Shown here: positions 25,861-34,932 of the stretch, piece after piece
Layout of the letters: each line of letters starts with the position of its first letter
Numbering within the stretch: position 1 is the stretch's first letter
Source of the DNA: Alkalibacillus silvisoli
Lineage (GTDB): Bacteria; Bacillota; Bacilli; Bacillales; Alkalibacillaceae
Direction: 5' to 3'
Assembly (NCBI RefSeq): GCF_039521975.1
Contig: NZ_BAAACZ010000011.1
Location: 214,142-278,141 of the forward strand
Length of the DNA stretch: 64,000 nt
Program-made: the position numbers and the translations under genes
The notes under the pieces: generated by a model
What the model saw: only the letters and a program-made list of their open reading frames with translations
Database searches by the model: none
Told to the model about the DNA's origin: nothing

Positions 25861-27039
25861 TTAATCAAAATAAGGTACAATTTTAACATCTGAAGAAAAG
25901 CTTTTAATATGGTCAACTGTATCATCAAATAACTTTTCCGCCTCATCTAAGTCAAATTCATCTGCTTCTATAAGTGGCATAACTTGAAGGTCAATTAAGA
26001 CATCTTCATGATCCTCATAATAGTTATAAGTAGGCATAACCTTCGCATTAACTACATCATAAGAAATCGTTTCTTTAGTAATTTCTTTCGTTAATTCAAC
26101 CTGTGAAATAGCACCTATTTTACGCTCAAGCCCTCTTTGACCTGATAAAAAGTTACCTAATGAATAAATGACAAACTGGTTTTGATCATTGAAAGAAAAC
26201 CAATCAATCGGCTGCAAAACATGGGGGTGGTGACCGAGAATGACATCTGCCCCTTCACTTGTTAGTAATTCAGTTAAATGGATCTGTTCATCATTAGGAA
26301 GTGGCTGATACTCTTGTCCAAAATGCATACTTACTATTACAAAATCAGTTTCTTCTTGCATGTTGTGTATATCTTCAATTATTCTTTGTTCATCAATTAA
26401 ATTTACTAAATAATCTTTACCATCTGGAATAGGAATACCATTTGTTCCATACGTATAAGCTAAAAACCCAACAGAAATGCCGTTTTTATTTATAACACGC
26501 TTTGTTTGTTGGTCTTGATCACTTTGATAACCACCTACATAATCAATACCGATATCGTTTAAATAATTCGTCGCATTCATAACCGCTTCTTCACCGCGGT
26601 CAAGTGTATGGTTGTTAGCAATTGAAACAATATCAACCCCAGCATATTTTAATGCATCGCCAACCTCAAAAGGTGAATTAAATGTTGGATAGCCAGATAA
26701 CCCTATTTCTTCACCACCAAGTATTGTTTCTTGGTTCGCAAATATAAGGTCTCCACCTTCTAAATAAGGCTTAATGGGTTCAAGCATGGATTTAAAATCA
26801 AACCCATCATCAGTATGAGCACCATCATAAACACGGTCATGAATTAAAATATCTCCAACAGCATTTAATGTTAAACTGGTATTAACAGTACGCTCATCAA
26901 CCACTGAATGTGCTATTTCCTGATGTGAGCTAACTTTTACACTACTGCGGTCAGTTTCATTTACAGGGTTGATCATAGCCATAATAAGAACAAAGAGGCT
27001 AATGATACTTATTCCAGATAATACGGCTATTTTTCTCAA
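25861..27039 (-). CDS. CapA family phosphoesterase, membrane-anchored
   Basis: About 392 residues with an N-terminal membrane anchor (about residues 1-25) and an extracellular CapA/PgsA-type metallophosphoesterase-like domain. Visible motifs are NAVGDILIHDRVYDGA, GGDLIFANQETILGG, VSIANNHTLDRGEEA, SMHFGQEYQP and ILGHHPHVLQP, which hold the metal ligands. Relatives include PgsA of poly-gamma-glutamate synthesis, but no pgsB or pgsC is adjacent, so the substrate is unknown. A TTG at 27039, 6-7 bases after AAGGGTG, is preferred; a GTG at 27048 overlaps that ribosome site. Confidence 0.85.
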   Translation of the reverse strand: MRKIAVLSGISIISLFVLIMAMINPVNETDRSSVKVSSHQEIAHSVVDERTVNTSLTLNAVGDILIHDRVYDGAHTDDGFDFKSMLEPIKPYLEGGDLIFANQETILGGEEIGLSGYPTFNSPFEVGDALKYAGVDIVSIANNHTLDRGEEAVMNATNYLNDIGIDYVGGYQSDQDQQTKRVINKNGISVGFLAYTYGTNGIPIPDGKDYLVNLIDEQRIIEDIHNMQEETDFVIVSMHFGQEYQPLPNDEQIHLTELLTSEGADVILGHHPHVLQPIDWFSFNDQNQFVIYSLGNFLSGQRGLERKIGAISQVELTKEITKETISYDVVNAKVMPTYNYYEDHEDVLIDLQVMPLIEADEFDLDEAEKLFDDTVDHIKSFSSDVKIVPYFD

Positions 27040-27064
27040 AAGAATCACCCTTAATTACGACTCG

Positions 27065-27646
27065 TTAAAACCACGTTATTTTAGGTTCTGTTTTATTTTT
27101 AATGCGCTTAATATTGTCGGTATGTCGGTATATGACAAATGAAGCTAAAAATACAGTAACAATAATTAACCCTAAATCTTGCATGATTAAAGAAGTGATC
27201 ACGGCTGTCACACCAGTTAAAATGGATGCTAACGACACGTATTTAAAAAGCTTTAAAAACACAAAGAATGAAATAACTAAAATAATAAATAATAGCGGAC
27301 TAACACCAAGTAATACTCCACCTGATGTCGCAACAGCTTTTCCACCTTTAAACTTCGCAAAAATAGGATAAATATGACCAATTACTGCAAATGCACCTAC
27401 AATTAAAGGCTCTAAGTTAGATGCCAATACTATGACAATTAAAACAGGGATTGTACCTTTTAATATATCTAAAACTGTTACAACTAATCCTGCTTTAACA
27501 CCTAAAACACGAAAAGTATTGGTAGCACCTAAGTTTCCACTCCCATGCTCTCTAACATCAATCTTATAAAATAACTTGCCTATAATTAAAGCACTAGGAA
27601 TAGAGCCTATTAAATAAGCGATTATTGCATAAGTTACATATTCCAT
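27065..27646 (-). CDS. plsY: PlsY, glycerol-3-phosphate acyltransferase
   Basis: A 193-residue membrane enzyme with about five helices that transfers acyl groups from acyl-phosphate to glycerol-3-phosphate, starting phospholipid synthesis. Motifs: IAYLIGSIPSALIIGK, the catalytic loop GSGNLGATNTFRVLG, and GKAVATSGGVLLG. The ATG is preceded by AAAGGAGA. Its place upstream and divergent from yneT-parE-parC is conserved in Bacillus. Confidence 0.96.
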   Translation of the reverse strand: MEYVTYAIIAYLIGSIPSALIIGKLFYKIDVREHGSGNLGATNTFRVLGVKAGLVVTVLDILKGTIPVLIVIVLASNLEPLIVGAFAVIGHIYPIFAKFKGGKAVATSGGVLLGVSPLLFIILVISFFVFLKLFKYVSLASILTGVTAVITSLIMQDLGLIIVTVFLASFVIYRHTDNIKRIKNKTEPKITWF

Positions 27647-27824
27647 ATGATTCTCCTTTTCTAAGACTTTGAATATACCTTATTTTATCAAATGTATCAT
27701 GAATAAAGAAGTTAATATTAAAGATCAAGAGAAAATCATTAATATAATAGCGTCAAAGTTGAGAAATCGCTATAAAAACGCTATCCTAATAATTATCAAA
27801 AACATTTAAAATAGGAGAGATGAC

Positions 27825-28232
27825 ATGCAAAACCCTTCTAAAGAAACAATGAAAGACATTTTAGTGAACTCTAAAACAATCGCTGTTGTTGGACTTTCAG
27901 ATAAAGAGAGTCGTACATCCTATCAAATAGCTAAAGCAATGCAGGAGAAAGGTTACAAAATTATCCCTGTCAACCCAACAGTTGATGAAGTATTAGGTGA
28001 AAAAAGTTATCCATCTTTAGCTGAAATTGAAGAGAACATTGATATTATTAATGTTTTCAGACGTTCTGAACATTTAGTTGAAGTTGCTGAAGATGCTTTA
28101 AAAACTAATTGTAAAGTATTTTGGGCTCAACAAGGAATCGTTAATGAAAAAGCAAATGAGCTGTTGAAAGAAAATCAATTCACAGTCATAATGGATTCAT
28201 GCATTAAAGTCGTACATGCTGTAACAGTCTAA
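27825..28232 (+). CDS. yneT: CoA-binding protein YneT
   Basis: A 135-residue Rossmann-fold protein of the CoA_binding_2 family with TIAVVGLSDKESRTSYQIAKAMQEKGYKIIPVNP's VVGLS core and FWAQQGIVNEKA. Family members bind CoA or a nucleotide; no enzymatic role is known for YneT. AGGAGAG precedes the start. It sits directly before parE as in B. subtilis, with a terminator between. Confidence 0.93.
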   Translation: MQNPSKETMKDILVNSKTIAVVGLSDKESRTSYQIAKAMQEKGYKIIPVNPTVDEVLGEKSYPSLAEIEENIDIINVFRRSEHLVEVAEDALKTNCKVFWAQQGIVNEKANELLKENQFTVIMDSCIKVVHAVTV

Positions 28233-28251
28233 GAAGTCATAATTTGTAGTA

Positions 28252-28277
28252 AAATCTCTGCTATTAAGCAGGGATTT
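28252..28277 (+). terminator. Terminator after yneT
   Basis: AAATC-CTGCT pairs with AGCAG-GGATTT around an ATTA loop. Confidence 0.75.
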
Positions 28278-28337
28278 CTCATGTCTTAGCGAATGTATAT
28301 CTCATACGAGGATTTATAGAGAAAGGGGTCTAATATA

Positions 28338-30290
28338 GTGACTCAATCAAAAGAACTTTACAACGATGATTCCATACAAGTATTAGAAGGACTAGATGCC
28401 GTTCGTAAAAGACCTGGAATGTATATTGGAAGTACTGACCATCGTGGTTTGCATCATTTAGTCTTTGAAATCGTGGATAACTCAGTAGATGAAGCTTTAG
28501 CAGGATACGGACAGTCTATAAAAGTAACGATACATAAAGACAACTCCATATCTGTAAGTGACGAGGGAAGGGGTATGCCTACTGGAATGCACAAAATGGG
28601 TAAGCCAACTCCTGAAATTATTTTCACTATTTTACACGCAGGTGGTAAGTTTGGCCAAGGTGGTTATAAAACGAGTGGTGGCCTTCATGGTGTAGGTGCA
28701 TCAGTTGTAAATGCTCTATCTGAATGGTTAAAAGTAACAATCTATCGTGATGGTAAAAAGCATGAATTAAAGTTTGAAGATGGCGGAAAGCCTGTAACAG
28801 ACCTACAAGTAATTGGTAATACACGCAAATCTGGTACAACCATACACTTCAAACCAGATGAATCCATGTTCACAACAACACAATTTCAATTTGATACATT
28901 ATCAGAACGTTTAAGAGAAGCAGCCTTTTTATTAAAAGGTATTGAATTTGTCTTAAAGGACGAGCGTGAAGATACAGAAGAAAAGTATATATACCCAGAT
29001 GGACTAGAATCGTTTGTCGACTATTTAAACGAAGAGAAGGATGCTTTACATTCTGTTGTATCATTAGAAGGTGAAGTGAAGGAAATTGAAGTTGATTTCG
29101 CCATGCAATTTAATGATGGCTATTCTGAGAACATCTTATCTTTTGTTAACAATGTTCGTACAAGAGACGGTGGTACACATGAATCTGGTGCGAAAACAGC
29201 AATTACTCGCGCATTTAACGAATATGCCAGAAAGATGCAATTTCTAAAGGAAAAAGATAAAAATCTAGACGGAAATGATATTCGTGAAGGTTTAACAGCC
29301 ATTGTTTCAACGCGTATACCTGAACAACTTTTACAATTTGAAGGCCAAACGAAAAGTAAATTAGGTACACCTGAAGCTAGAAGTGCTGTCGATAGCATCA
29401 TTGCTGAGAAGCTAACTTATTTTCTTGAGGAAAACCCTGATACATCAAAGATGCTAATTAAAAAAGCAGTTAAAGCACGTGATGCAAGAGAAGCTGCCAG
29501 GAAAGCTAGAGAAGATGCCCGAAATGGTAAAAAGCGTAAACGCAGAGATGCTTTATTGAGCGGAAAACTAACGCCGGCACAGTCTAAAAACGCCTCAAAA
29601 AATGAACTGTTTTTAGTTGAGGGTGATTCAGCAGGTGGTTCAGCAAAACAAGGGCGAGATCGACGTTTTCAAGCTGTACTCCCTTTACGTGGTAAAGTCA
29701 TTAATACAGAAAAAGCAAAAATTGACGATATATTTAAGAACGAAGAAATCGCAACTATTATTCATACAATTAACGCTGGTGTAGGGTCAGACTTTAATAT
29801 TGAAGACTCACAATATGATAAAGTCATCATTATGACAGACGCCGATACAGACGGTGCTCACATTCAAGTCTTGTTGTTAACATTCTTCTATCGTTATATG
29901 AAACCATTAATCGAACAAGGTAAAATATATATTGCCTTACCTCCATTGTTTAAAGTCTCTAAAGGAAAAGGCAAAAACGCTAAAGAATCCTATGCCTGGG
30001 ATGAAGATGGGATGGACCGCTTATTAAAAGAATTCAAAAGCGGCTATACCATTCAGCGTTACAAAGGTTTAGGTGAGATGAATGCTGATCAATTATGGGA
30101 AACAACGATGAATCCAGAGTCACGCACGTTAATTAGAGTGACAATAGATGATGTAGCACGAGCTGAAAGACGTGTTGCAACGTTAATGGGCGATAAAGTT
30201 GAGCCAAGACGTAAATGGATCGAATCAAACGTTGCATTTGGTATGGAAGATGACGATACAATATTAGACAATGATAGATTGCTTAGCTAG
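28338..30290 (+). CDS. parE: ParE, topoisomerase IV subunit B
   Basis: A 650-residue ATPase subunit of topoisomerase IV, which unlinks daughter chromosomes. GHKL ATP site: EIVDNSVDEALAGY, DEGRGMPTG and GLHGVGASVVNALS. The TOPRIM domain shows LVEGDSAGGSAKQGRDRR with the catalytic Glu and MTDADTDGAHI. The GTG start follows AAAGGGG. parC begins 6 bases after the stop, so they form an operon. Confidence 0.97.
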   Translation: MTQSKELYNDDSIQVLEGLDAVRKRPGMYIGSTDHRGLHHLVFEIVDNSVDEALAGYGQSIKVTIHKDNSISVSDEGRGMPTGMHKMGKPTPEIIFTILHAGGKFGQGGYKTSGGLHGVGASVVNALSEWLKVTIYRDGKKHELKFEDGGKPVTDLQVIGNTRKSGTTIHFKPDESMFTTTQFQFDTLSERLREAAFLLKGIEFVLKDEREDTEEKYIYPDGLESFVDYLNEEKDALHSVVSLEGEVKEIEVDFAMQFNDGYSENILSFVNNVRTRDGGTHESGAKTAITRAFNEYARKMQFLKEKDKNLDGNDIREGLTAIVSTRIPEQLLQFEGQTKSKLGTPEARSAVDSIIAEKLTYFLEENPDTSKMLIKKAVKARDAREAARKAREDARNGKKRKRRDALLSGKLTPAQSKNASKNELFLVEGDSAGGSAKQGRDRRFQAVLPLRGKVINTEKAKIDDIFKNEEIATIIHTINAGVGSDFNIEDSQYDKVIIMTDADTDGAHIQVLLLTFFYRYMKPLIEQGKIYIALPPLFKVSKGKGKNAKESYAWDEDGMDRLLKEFKSGYTIQRYKGLGEMNADQLWETTMNPESRTLIRVTIDDVARAERRVATLMGDKVEPRRKWIESNVAFGMEDDDTILDNDRLLS

Positions 30291-30296
30291 GAGTGA

Positions 30297-32756
30297 ATGG
30301 ATTTGGCTGAACAAGCAAAGTATTTAGATTTACCATTAGAAGAAGTAATTGGTGACCGGTTTGGTCGCTATAGTAAATATATTATTCAAGACCGTGCCTT
30401 ACCAGATGTAAGAGACGGTTTAAAACCGGTACAAAGACGGATCCTTTATGCAATGCATCAAGAAAAGAATACACATGATAAACCGTTTCGTAAATCGGCT
30501 AAAACGGTCGGTACTGTAATTGGAAACTACCATCCACACGGGGATTCATCTGTTTATGAAGCACTAGTTAGAATGAGTCAAATGTGGAAAGTTAAAGAAG
30601 AGCTTGTTGAGATGCATGGTAATAATGGTAGTATTGATGGTGACCCGCCGGCAGCGATGCGTTATACAGAAGCACGACTTTCAGGAATAGCATCAGAACT
30701 CTTACAAGACATTGATAAAGACACAGTCGATTTTATTCCAAATTTTGATGATACGGATTATGAGCCCATCGTATTACCAGCTAAATTCCCTAACCTTCTA
30801 GTCAATGGTTCAACAGGTATTTCATCTGGTTATGCAACGGACATACCACCACACAATTTAAAAGAAGTAATCAACGCTGTTGTATATAAAATTGAACATC
30901 CAAATGCTTCGATTGATCAACTGATGAAGAAACTACCTGGACCAGACTTTCCAACTGGTGGAATTATTCAAGGTGAAGACGGTATTCGAAAGGCCTATGA
31001 AACCGGGAAAGGGAAAGTTGTTGTGCGCGGTTTAGCAACAATTGAACCATTACGTGGTGGTAAAGAACAAATAATCATCACTGAGTTACCTTATGATGTT
31101 AACAAAGCAAACCTGGTTAAAAAAATGGATGAACTCCGTTTAGAACGAAAGGTTGAAGGTATTGCTGAGGTTCGTGATGAAACAGATCGAACTGGTTTAA
31201 GAATTGTAATCGAGTTAAAGAAAGATGTCGACAGTCAAGGTGTATTAAATTACTTGTACAAAAATACCGACTTACAAGTATCGTTTCATTTCAACATGGT
31301 AGCTATTTCAAATAAAACTCCTACTGTCATGACTCTAACAGGTATTTTAGATGCTTACATTGAACATCAACGTGAAGTCATCAAGAGGCAATCAGAACAC
31401 GACCTAAAAAAGGCTAAGAACCGTGCTCATATCGTTGAAGGGTTAATTTATGCTGTATCGATTCTAGATGATGTGATTGCTACAATTAGAAGTGCTAAAG
31501 ATAAGAAGGACGCTAAAGTAAAGCTTCAAGAACAATATGAATTTACCGAAGCACAAGCTGAGGCAATCGTTATGCTCCAGTTATATCGTCTAACGAATAC
31601 TGATGTAACTGAATTACAAAAAGAAGCAGAACAACTACGAGAGAGAATCGCCTATTTAGAAGAAATTCTAGGAAATGAAAGCAAATTATTAAACGTTATA
31701 AAAAACGACTTGAAACGTGTTAAAAAGACTTATAAGAGTGAGCGTTTAACAAGAATTGAATCAGAAGTAGAAGATCTAAAGATTAACCTTGAAGTGATGA
31801 TTCCTTCAGAAGATGTTGTCGTATCCGTAACTAAAGATGGCTATGTTAAACGAACAAGCCTAAGGTCATATATTGCTTCTAACATCGAAGACCTCCAAAT
31901 GAAGGATGAGGATTATATATTGAGTTTATATGAGGTCAACACCACCGATACATTACTTCTCTTTACAAATAAAGGTAACTATCTTTACATACCAATCCAC
32001 GAATTACCTGATATTAAATGGAAGGATATGGGACAGCATATAGCGAGCATCATTTCAATTGGACAAGACGAAAGGATTATTAAAGCTATACCAATACGTA
32101 AATTTCAAGATGACCAATATATATTAGCTTTAACAAAAAACGGTATGATTAAAAAATCAGTTTTAGCTGATTTTAAAGTGCAAAGATATAACCGACCAAT
32201 TGTAGGCATGAAGCTTAAAGGTGAAGATGAAGTTATTAATGTTCATTTAACAGATGGACATCAAGAGGTCTTCTTAGCATCGAATACAGGTTATGGACTT
32301 TGGTATCATGAAGCTGAAGTAAAGCTAGTTGGTGTTAAAACTGCTGGAGTTAAGTCTATGACCTTAAAGGAAGAAGAGCTCATTGTAAACGGAGAAATTT
32401 TTCCTGAGTTAACAAACCCTAATTTATTTATCGTGACACAACGCGGGGCATGTAAGAGAATGAATATTTCTCAGTTTGAACAAGGTACTAGAGCAAAACG
32501 AGGACTAGTTATGTTAAAAGAATTAAAAAGACAACCTCACAGAATTGTAGGGTTCCATGTTGTTAATGAAGATAAAACAGTAGTTCTACAAACTGAAAAT
32601 AGTGAAACACATTCTATGCTACCAATTGAATTTAAAGAACAAACGCGTCAAAACAACGGATCTTTTGTAGTAGATGCGGATCATCAAGGACAAGTAACAG
32701 AAACATATGTAGAAGCACAATATGAGAAGTGGTTTGGTGAAGAAACTGAATCTTAG
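30297..32756 (+). CDS. parC: ParC, topoisomerase IV subunit A
   Basis: An 819-residue DNA-cleaving subunit. The catalytic Tyr lies in PAAMRYTEARLS near residue 120. The quinolone-determining segment reads HPHGDSSVYEALVRMSQ, with Ser and Glu at the positions known to matter, so it looks wild type. The C-terminal beta-pinwheel starts near residue 500. GGAG is very close to the ATG at 30297; a TTG two codons later is also possible. A strong terminator follows. Confidence 0.97.
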   Translation: MDLAEQAKYLDLPLEEVIGDRFGRYSKYIIQDRALPDVRDGLKPVQRRILYAMHQEKNTHDKPFRKSAKTVGTVIGNYHPHGDSSVYEALVRMSQMWKVKEELVEMHGNNGSIDGDPPAAMRYTEARLSGIASELLQDIDKDTVDFIPNFDDTDYEPIVLPAKFPNLLVNGSTGISSGYATDIPPHNLKEVINAVVYKIEHPNASIDQLMKKLPGPDFPTGGIIQGEDGIRKAYETGKGKVVVRGLATIEPLRGGKEQIIITELPYDVNKANLVKKMDELRLERKVEGIAEVRDETDRTGLRIVIELKKDVDSQGVLNYLYKNTDLQVSFHFNMVAISNKTPTVMTLTGILDAYIEHQREVIKRQSEHDLKKAKNRAHIVEGLIYAVSILDDVIATIRSAKDKKDAKVKLQEQYEFTEAQAEAIVMLQLYRLTNTDVTELQKEAEQLRERIAYLEEILGNESKLLNVIKNDLKRVKKTYKSERLTRIESEVEDLKINLEVMIPSEDVVVSVTKDGYVKRTSLRSYIASNIEDLQMKDEDYILSLYEVNTTDTLLLFTNKGNYLYIPIHELPDIKWKDMGQHIASIISIGQDERIIKAIPIRKFQDDQYILALTKNGMIKKSVLADFKVQRYNRPIVGMKLKGEDEVINVHLTDGHQEVFLASNTGYGLWYHEAEVKLVGVKTAGVKSMTLKEEELIVNGEIFPELTNPNLFIVTQRGACKRMNISQFEQGTRAKRGLVMLKELKRQPHRIVGFHVVNEDKTVVLQTENSETHSMLPIEFKEQTRQNNGSFVVDADHQGQVTETYVEAQYEKWFGEETES

Positions 32757-32793
32757 ACCATGAAGAATCTTTGACAAAATTAGTTATAATAAT

Positions 32794-32838
32794 AAAAATC
32801 CGAACGAATTCATTAATGATGAATCGTTCGGATTTTTT
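32794..32838 (+). terminator. Terminator after parC
   Basis: ATCCGAACGA + TTCAT pairs with ATGAA + TCGTTCGGAT, followed by TTTTTT. The same 10-base stem recurs in the terminator near 57063. The remaining bases to the TetR gene (about 32840-33040) show no gene. Confidence 0.92.
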
Positions 32839-33062
32839 GCTTTAATATAGAGGATGAAACGGTGTTTTTGATCGCTTACGGTGGACGATTTAACCCAAAT
32901 GAACTTCTACTAAAGAAAGTTTAACTTGCCAATTAATCAAGGTTACACTTTGCCAAAAGCTCATTTTTTTACATAATGATTAACCCACTTTAAATAAATT
33001 CAGAAAATTTATTTGCTAGTTTTCTAAATTGTGATAAAATATTGACAAAAGGTAGGAGTGAT

Positions 33063-33674
33063 ATGTCACATTTAAAGGAAAAAATTATTCAATCATCTTT
33101 AGTTCTTTTCTCTGAAAAGGGCTTCCACGGTGTATCAGTAAAAGATATTGTTGAGTATTGTGATACATCAAAAGGTGGGTTTTATCACTATTTCAATTCC
33201 AAAGACGAACTTCTTTATGTCATTCACGATTTGTTTATATCATATGTGTTAAATGAAGCGAATCGAGCGAAAAAACGTCACAAACGCCCCATGTATCAAC
33301 TCCATGAGATTCTCTATTCTTTCGTTAGAGTATTTGATTTATACAATGACCATATATCAGTTTTTTATCAAGAAAACAAATACTTAAAAGCTCATTTTGA
33401 AGAAAAGATTAAATTTAAACGTGATCAATTTAAACAAATCGTCATTCAAATCATTGAGGAGGGACAAAAACAAGGTGAAATTCGTCAAGAGTTGCCAACC
33501 ATCATAACCAGTATGTCAATTCTTGGGATGGTGAACTGGACTTATAAGTGGTATAAACGAGAAGGTGAGCTTTCGATTGACGACATTGCAGAAGTCTATA
33601 TTGACATTTTGTTTAAAGGTGTCTTAACAGACGAAGCGACCCAAGAGTATCATCAGTCAACTTTGCACAATTAA
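33063..33674 (+). CDS. TetR family regulator of the leucine-catabolism operon
   Basis: A 203-residue regulator. The N-terminal helix-turn-helix reads FSEKGFHGVSVKDIVEYCDTSKGGFYHYFNSKDELLY, a classic TetR DNA-binding region; the C-terminal ligand domain is variable. GTAGGAGTG precedes ATG at 33063. It lies just before, and on the same strand as, the yng-type operon, whose promoter region holds a palindrome of the form bound by TetR proteins. By analogy with FadR/LiuR-type regulators the inducer may be an acyl-CoA; this is inference. Confidence 0.88.
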   Translation: MSHLKEKIIQSSLVLFSEKGFHGVSVKDIVEYCDTSKGGFYHYFNSKDELLYVIHDLFISYVLNEANRAKKRHKRPMYQLHEILYSFVRVFDLYNDHISVFYQENKYLKAHFEEKIKFKRDQFKQIVIQIIEEGQKQGEIRQELPTIITSMSILGMVNWTYKWYKREGELSIDDIAEVYIDILFKGVLTDEATQEYHQSTLHN

Positions 33675-33726
33675 ATAGTTTATTGTTAAATGCTTTAGTT
33701 AAAAGCTTTTTTATTTACTCCAACAC

Positions 33727-33744
33727 AGACCAACCAGTCGGTCT
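33727..33744 (+). promoter_or_regulatory. Palindromic operator, probable TetR-regulator site
   Basis: AGACCAACCAGTCGGTCT contains ACCAAC-CA-GTCGGT, matching the ACCNAC-N2-GTNGGT form typical of TetR-family operators. It lies 24 bases before the acyl-CoA dehydrogenase start, next to the regulator gene. Confidence 0.7.
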
Positions 33745-33767
33745 AAATATAAAAGGGGGAGTTTTAA

Positions 33768-34910
33768 ATGAACTTCACACTAAATGAAGAACAAGAAATG
33801 ACAAGAAAAATGGTTCGCGATTTTGCTGAGGCAAAAATCCAACCACGTGCTGTTGACATCGATGTAAAGGCAGAATTTCCAGAAGATATTTTTAAAGAAA
33901 TGGGTGAGTTAGGTCTTTTAGGTATTCCTTATCCAGAAGAGTATGGTGGTTCTGGTGGTGACACTGTGACATATGCACTTGCCGTTGAAGAGATAGGGCG
34001 TGTATGTGGAAGTACGGGGTTAAGCTATGCCGCTTCAGTATCACTCGGTTCATCACCCATTTACCAATTTGGAACTGAAGAACAAAAAAAGAAGTATTTA
34101 GTCCCGCTGGCTCAAGGTAAGGCTCTCGGGTCATTTGGTTTAACTGAACCAAACGCTGGTTCAGATGCAGGAGGAACTAAAACGACAGCTAAATCAGATG
34201 GTGATGACTTTATTATTAACGGTGAAAAATGTTTTATTACGAATGCCTCTTATGCTAAACAAATCATTGTAACCGCTATCACGGGTAAAGACGACCGCGG
34301 TAAAAATATCATTTCAGCTATCGTAGTTCCAACAGATACAAACGGCGTCACAATTACGGATAACTATGACAAGATGGGGGTTCGTGGTTCTAATACAGCA
34401 GAAATCGTATTAGAAGATGTAAGAGTACCCAAAGAGAACCTTATTGGAGACCCTAATGCAGGATTTAAGCAATTTTTACAAACACTTGATGGTGGGAGAA
34501 TTTCAATTGGTGCATTAGGAGTTGGAATTGCTCAGGCATCTCTAGACCGAGCATTAGCATATGCTAAAGAACGCAAGCAATTTGGTCAATCGATTTCTAA
34601 TTTCCAAGCGATCCAATTTAAATTAGCGGATATGGCTATGGAAGTTGAATTAGCACGTAATATCGTGTTAAAAGCTGCTTGGTTAAAAGACCAAGGTAAA
34701 GTCTTCTCAAAAGAAGCTGCGATGGCGAAGTTATTTGCTACAGAAGCTGCTTTCCGCTCAGCTAACCAAGCGATCCAAATTCTTGGAGGCTATGGTTATA
34801 TGCGTGAGTATGAAGTAGAGCGTTATTTACGTGATGCTAAATTACTTGAAATAGGAGAGGGTACTTCTGAGATTCAAAGGTTAGTTATTGCTAGACAATT
34901 AGGTTGTTAA
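33768..34910 (+). CDS. yngJ: Acyl-CoA dehydrogenase (isovaleryl-CoA dehydrogenase-like, YngJ)
   Basis: A 380-residue flavoprotein. LGSFGLTEPNAGSDAGG, CFITNASYAKQIIV and the C-terminal QILGGYGYMREYEVERYLRDAKLLEIGEGTSEIQ segment (FAD and catalytic region) are standard. In the yng-type operon it oxidises isovaleryl-CoA to 3-methylcrotonyl-CoA; context with a biotin carboxylase pair, hydratase and HMG-CoA lyase supports that. AAGGGGGAG precedes the ATG. It is the first gene after the operator. Confidence 0.94.
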   Translation: MNFTLNEEQEMTRKMVRDFAEAKIQPRAVDIDVKAEFPEDIFKEMGELGLLGIPYPEEYGGSGGDTVTYALAVEEIGRVCGSTGLSYAASVSLGSSPIYQFGTEEQKKKYLVPLAQGKALGSFGLTEPNAGSDAGGTKTTAKSDGDDFIINGEKCFITNASYAKQIIVTAITGKDDRGKNIISAIVVPTDTNGVTITDNYDKMGVRGSNTAEIVLEDVRVPKENLIGDPNAGFKQFLQTLDGGRISIGALGVGIAQASLDRALAYAKERKQFGQSISNFQAIQFKLADMAMEVELARNIVLKAAWLKDQGKVFSKEAAMAKLFATEAAFRSANQAIQILGGYGYMREYEVERYLRDAKLLEIGEGTSEIQRLVIARQLGC

Positions 34911-34932
34911 TTTTTATAAGGGGGACGTTTGA

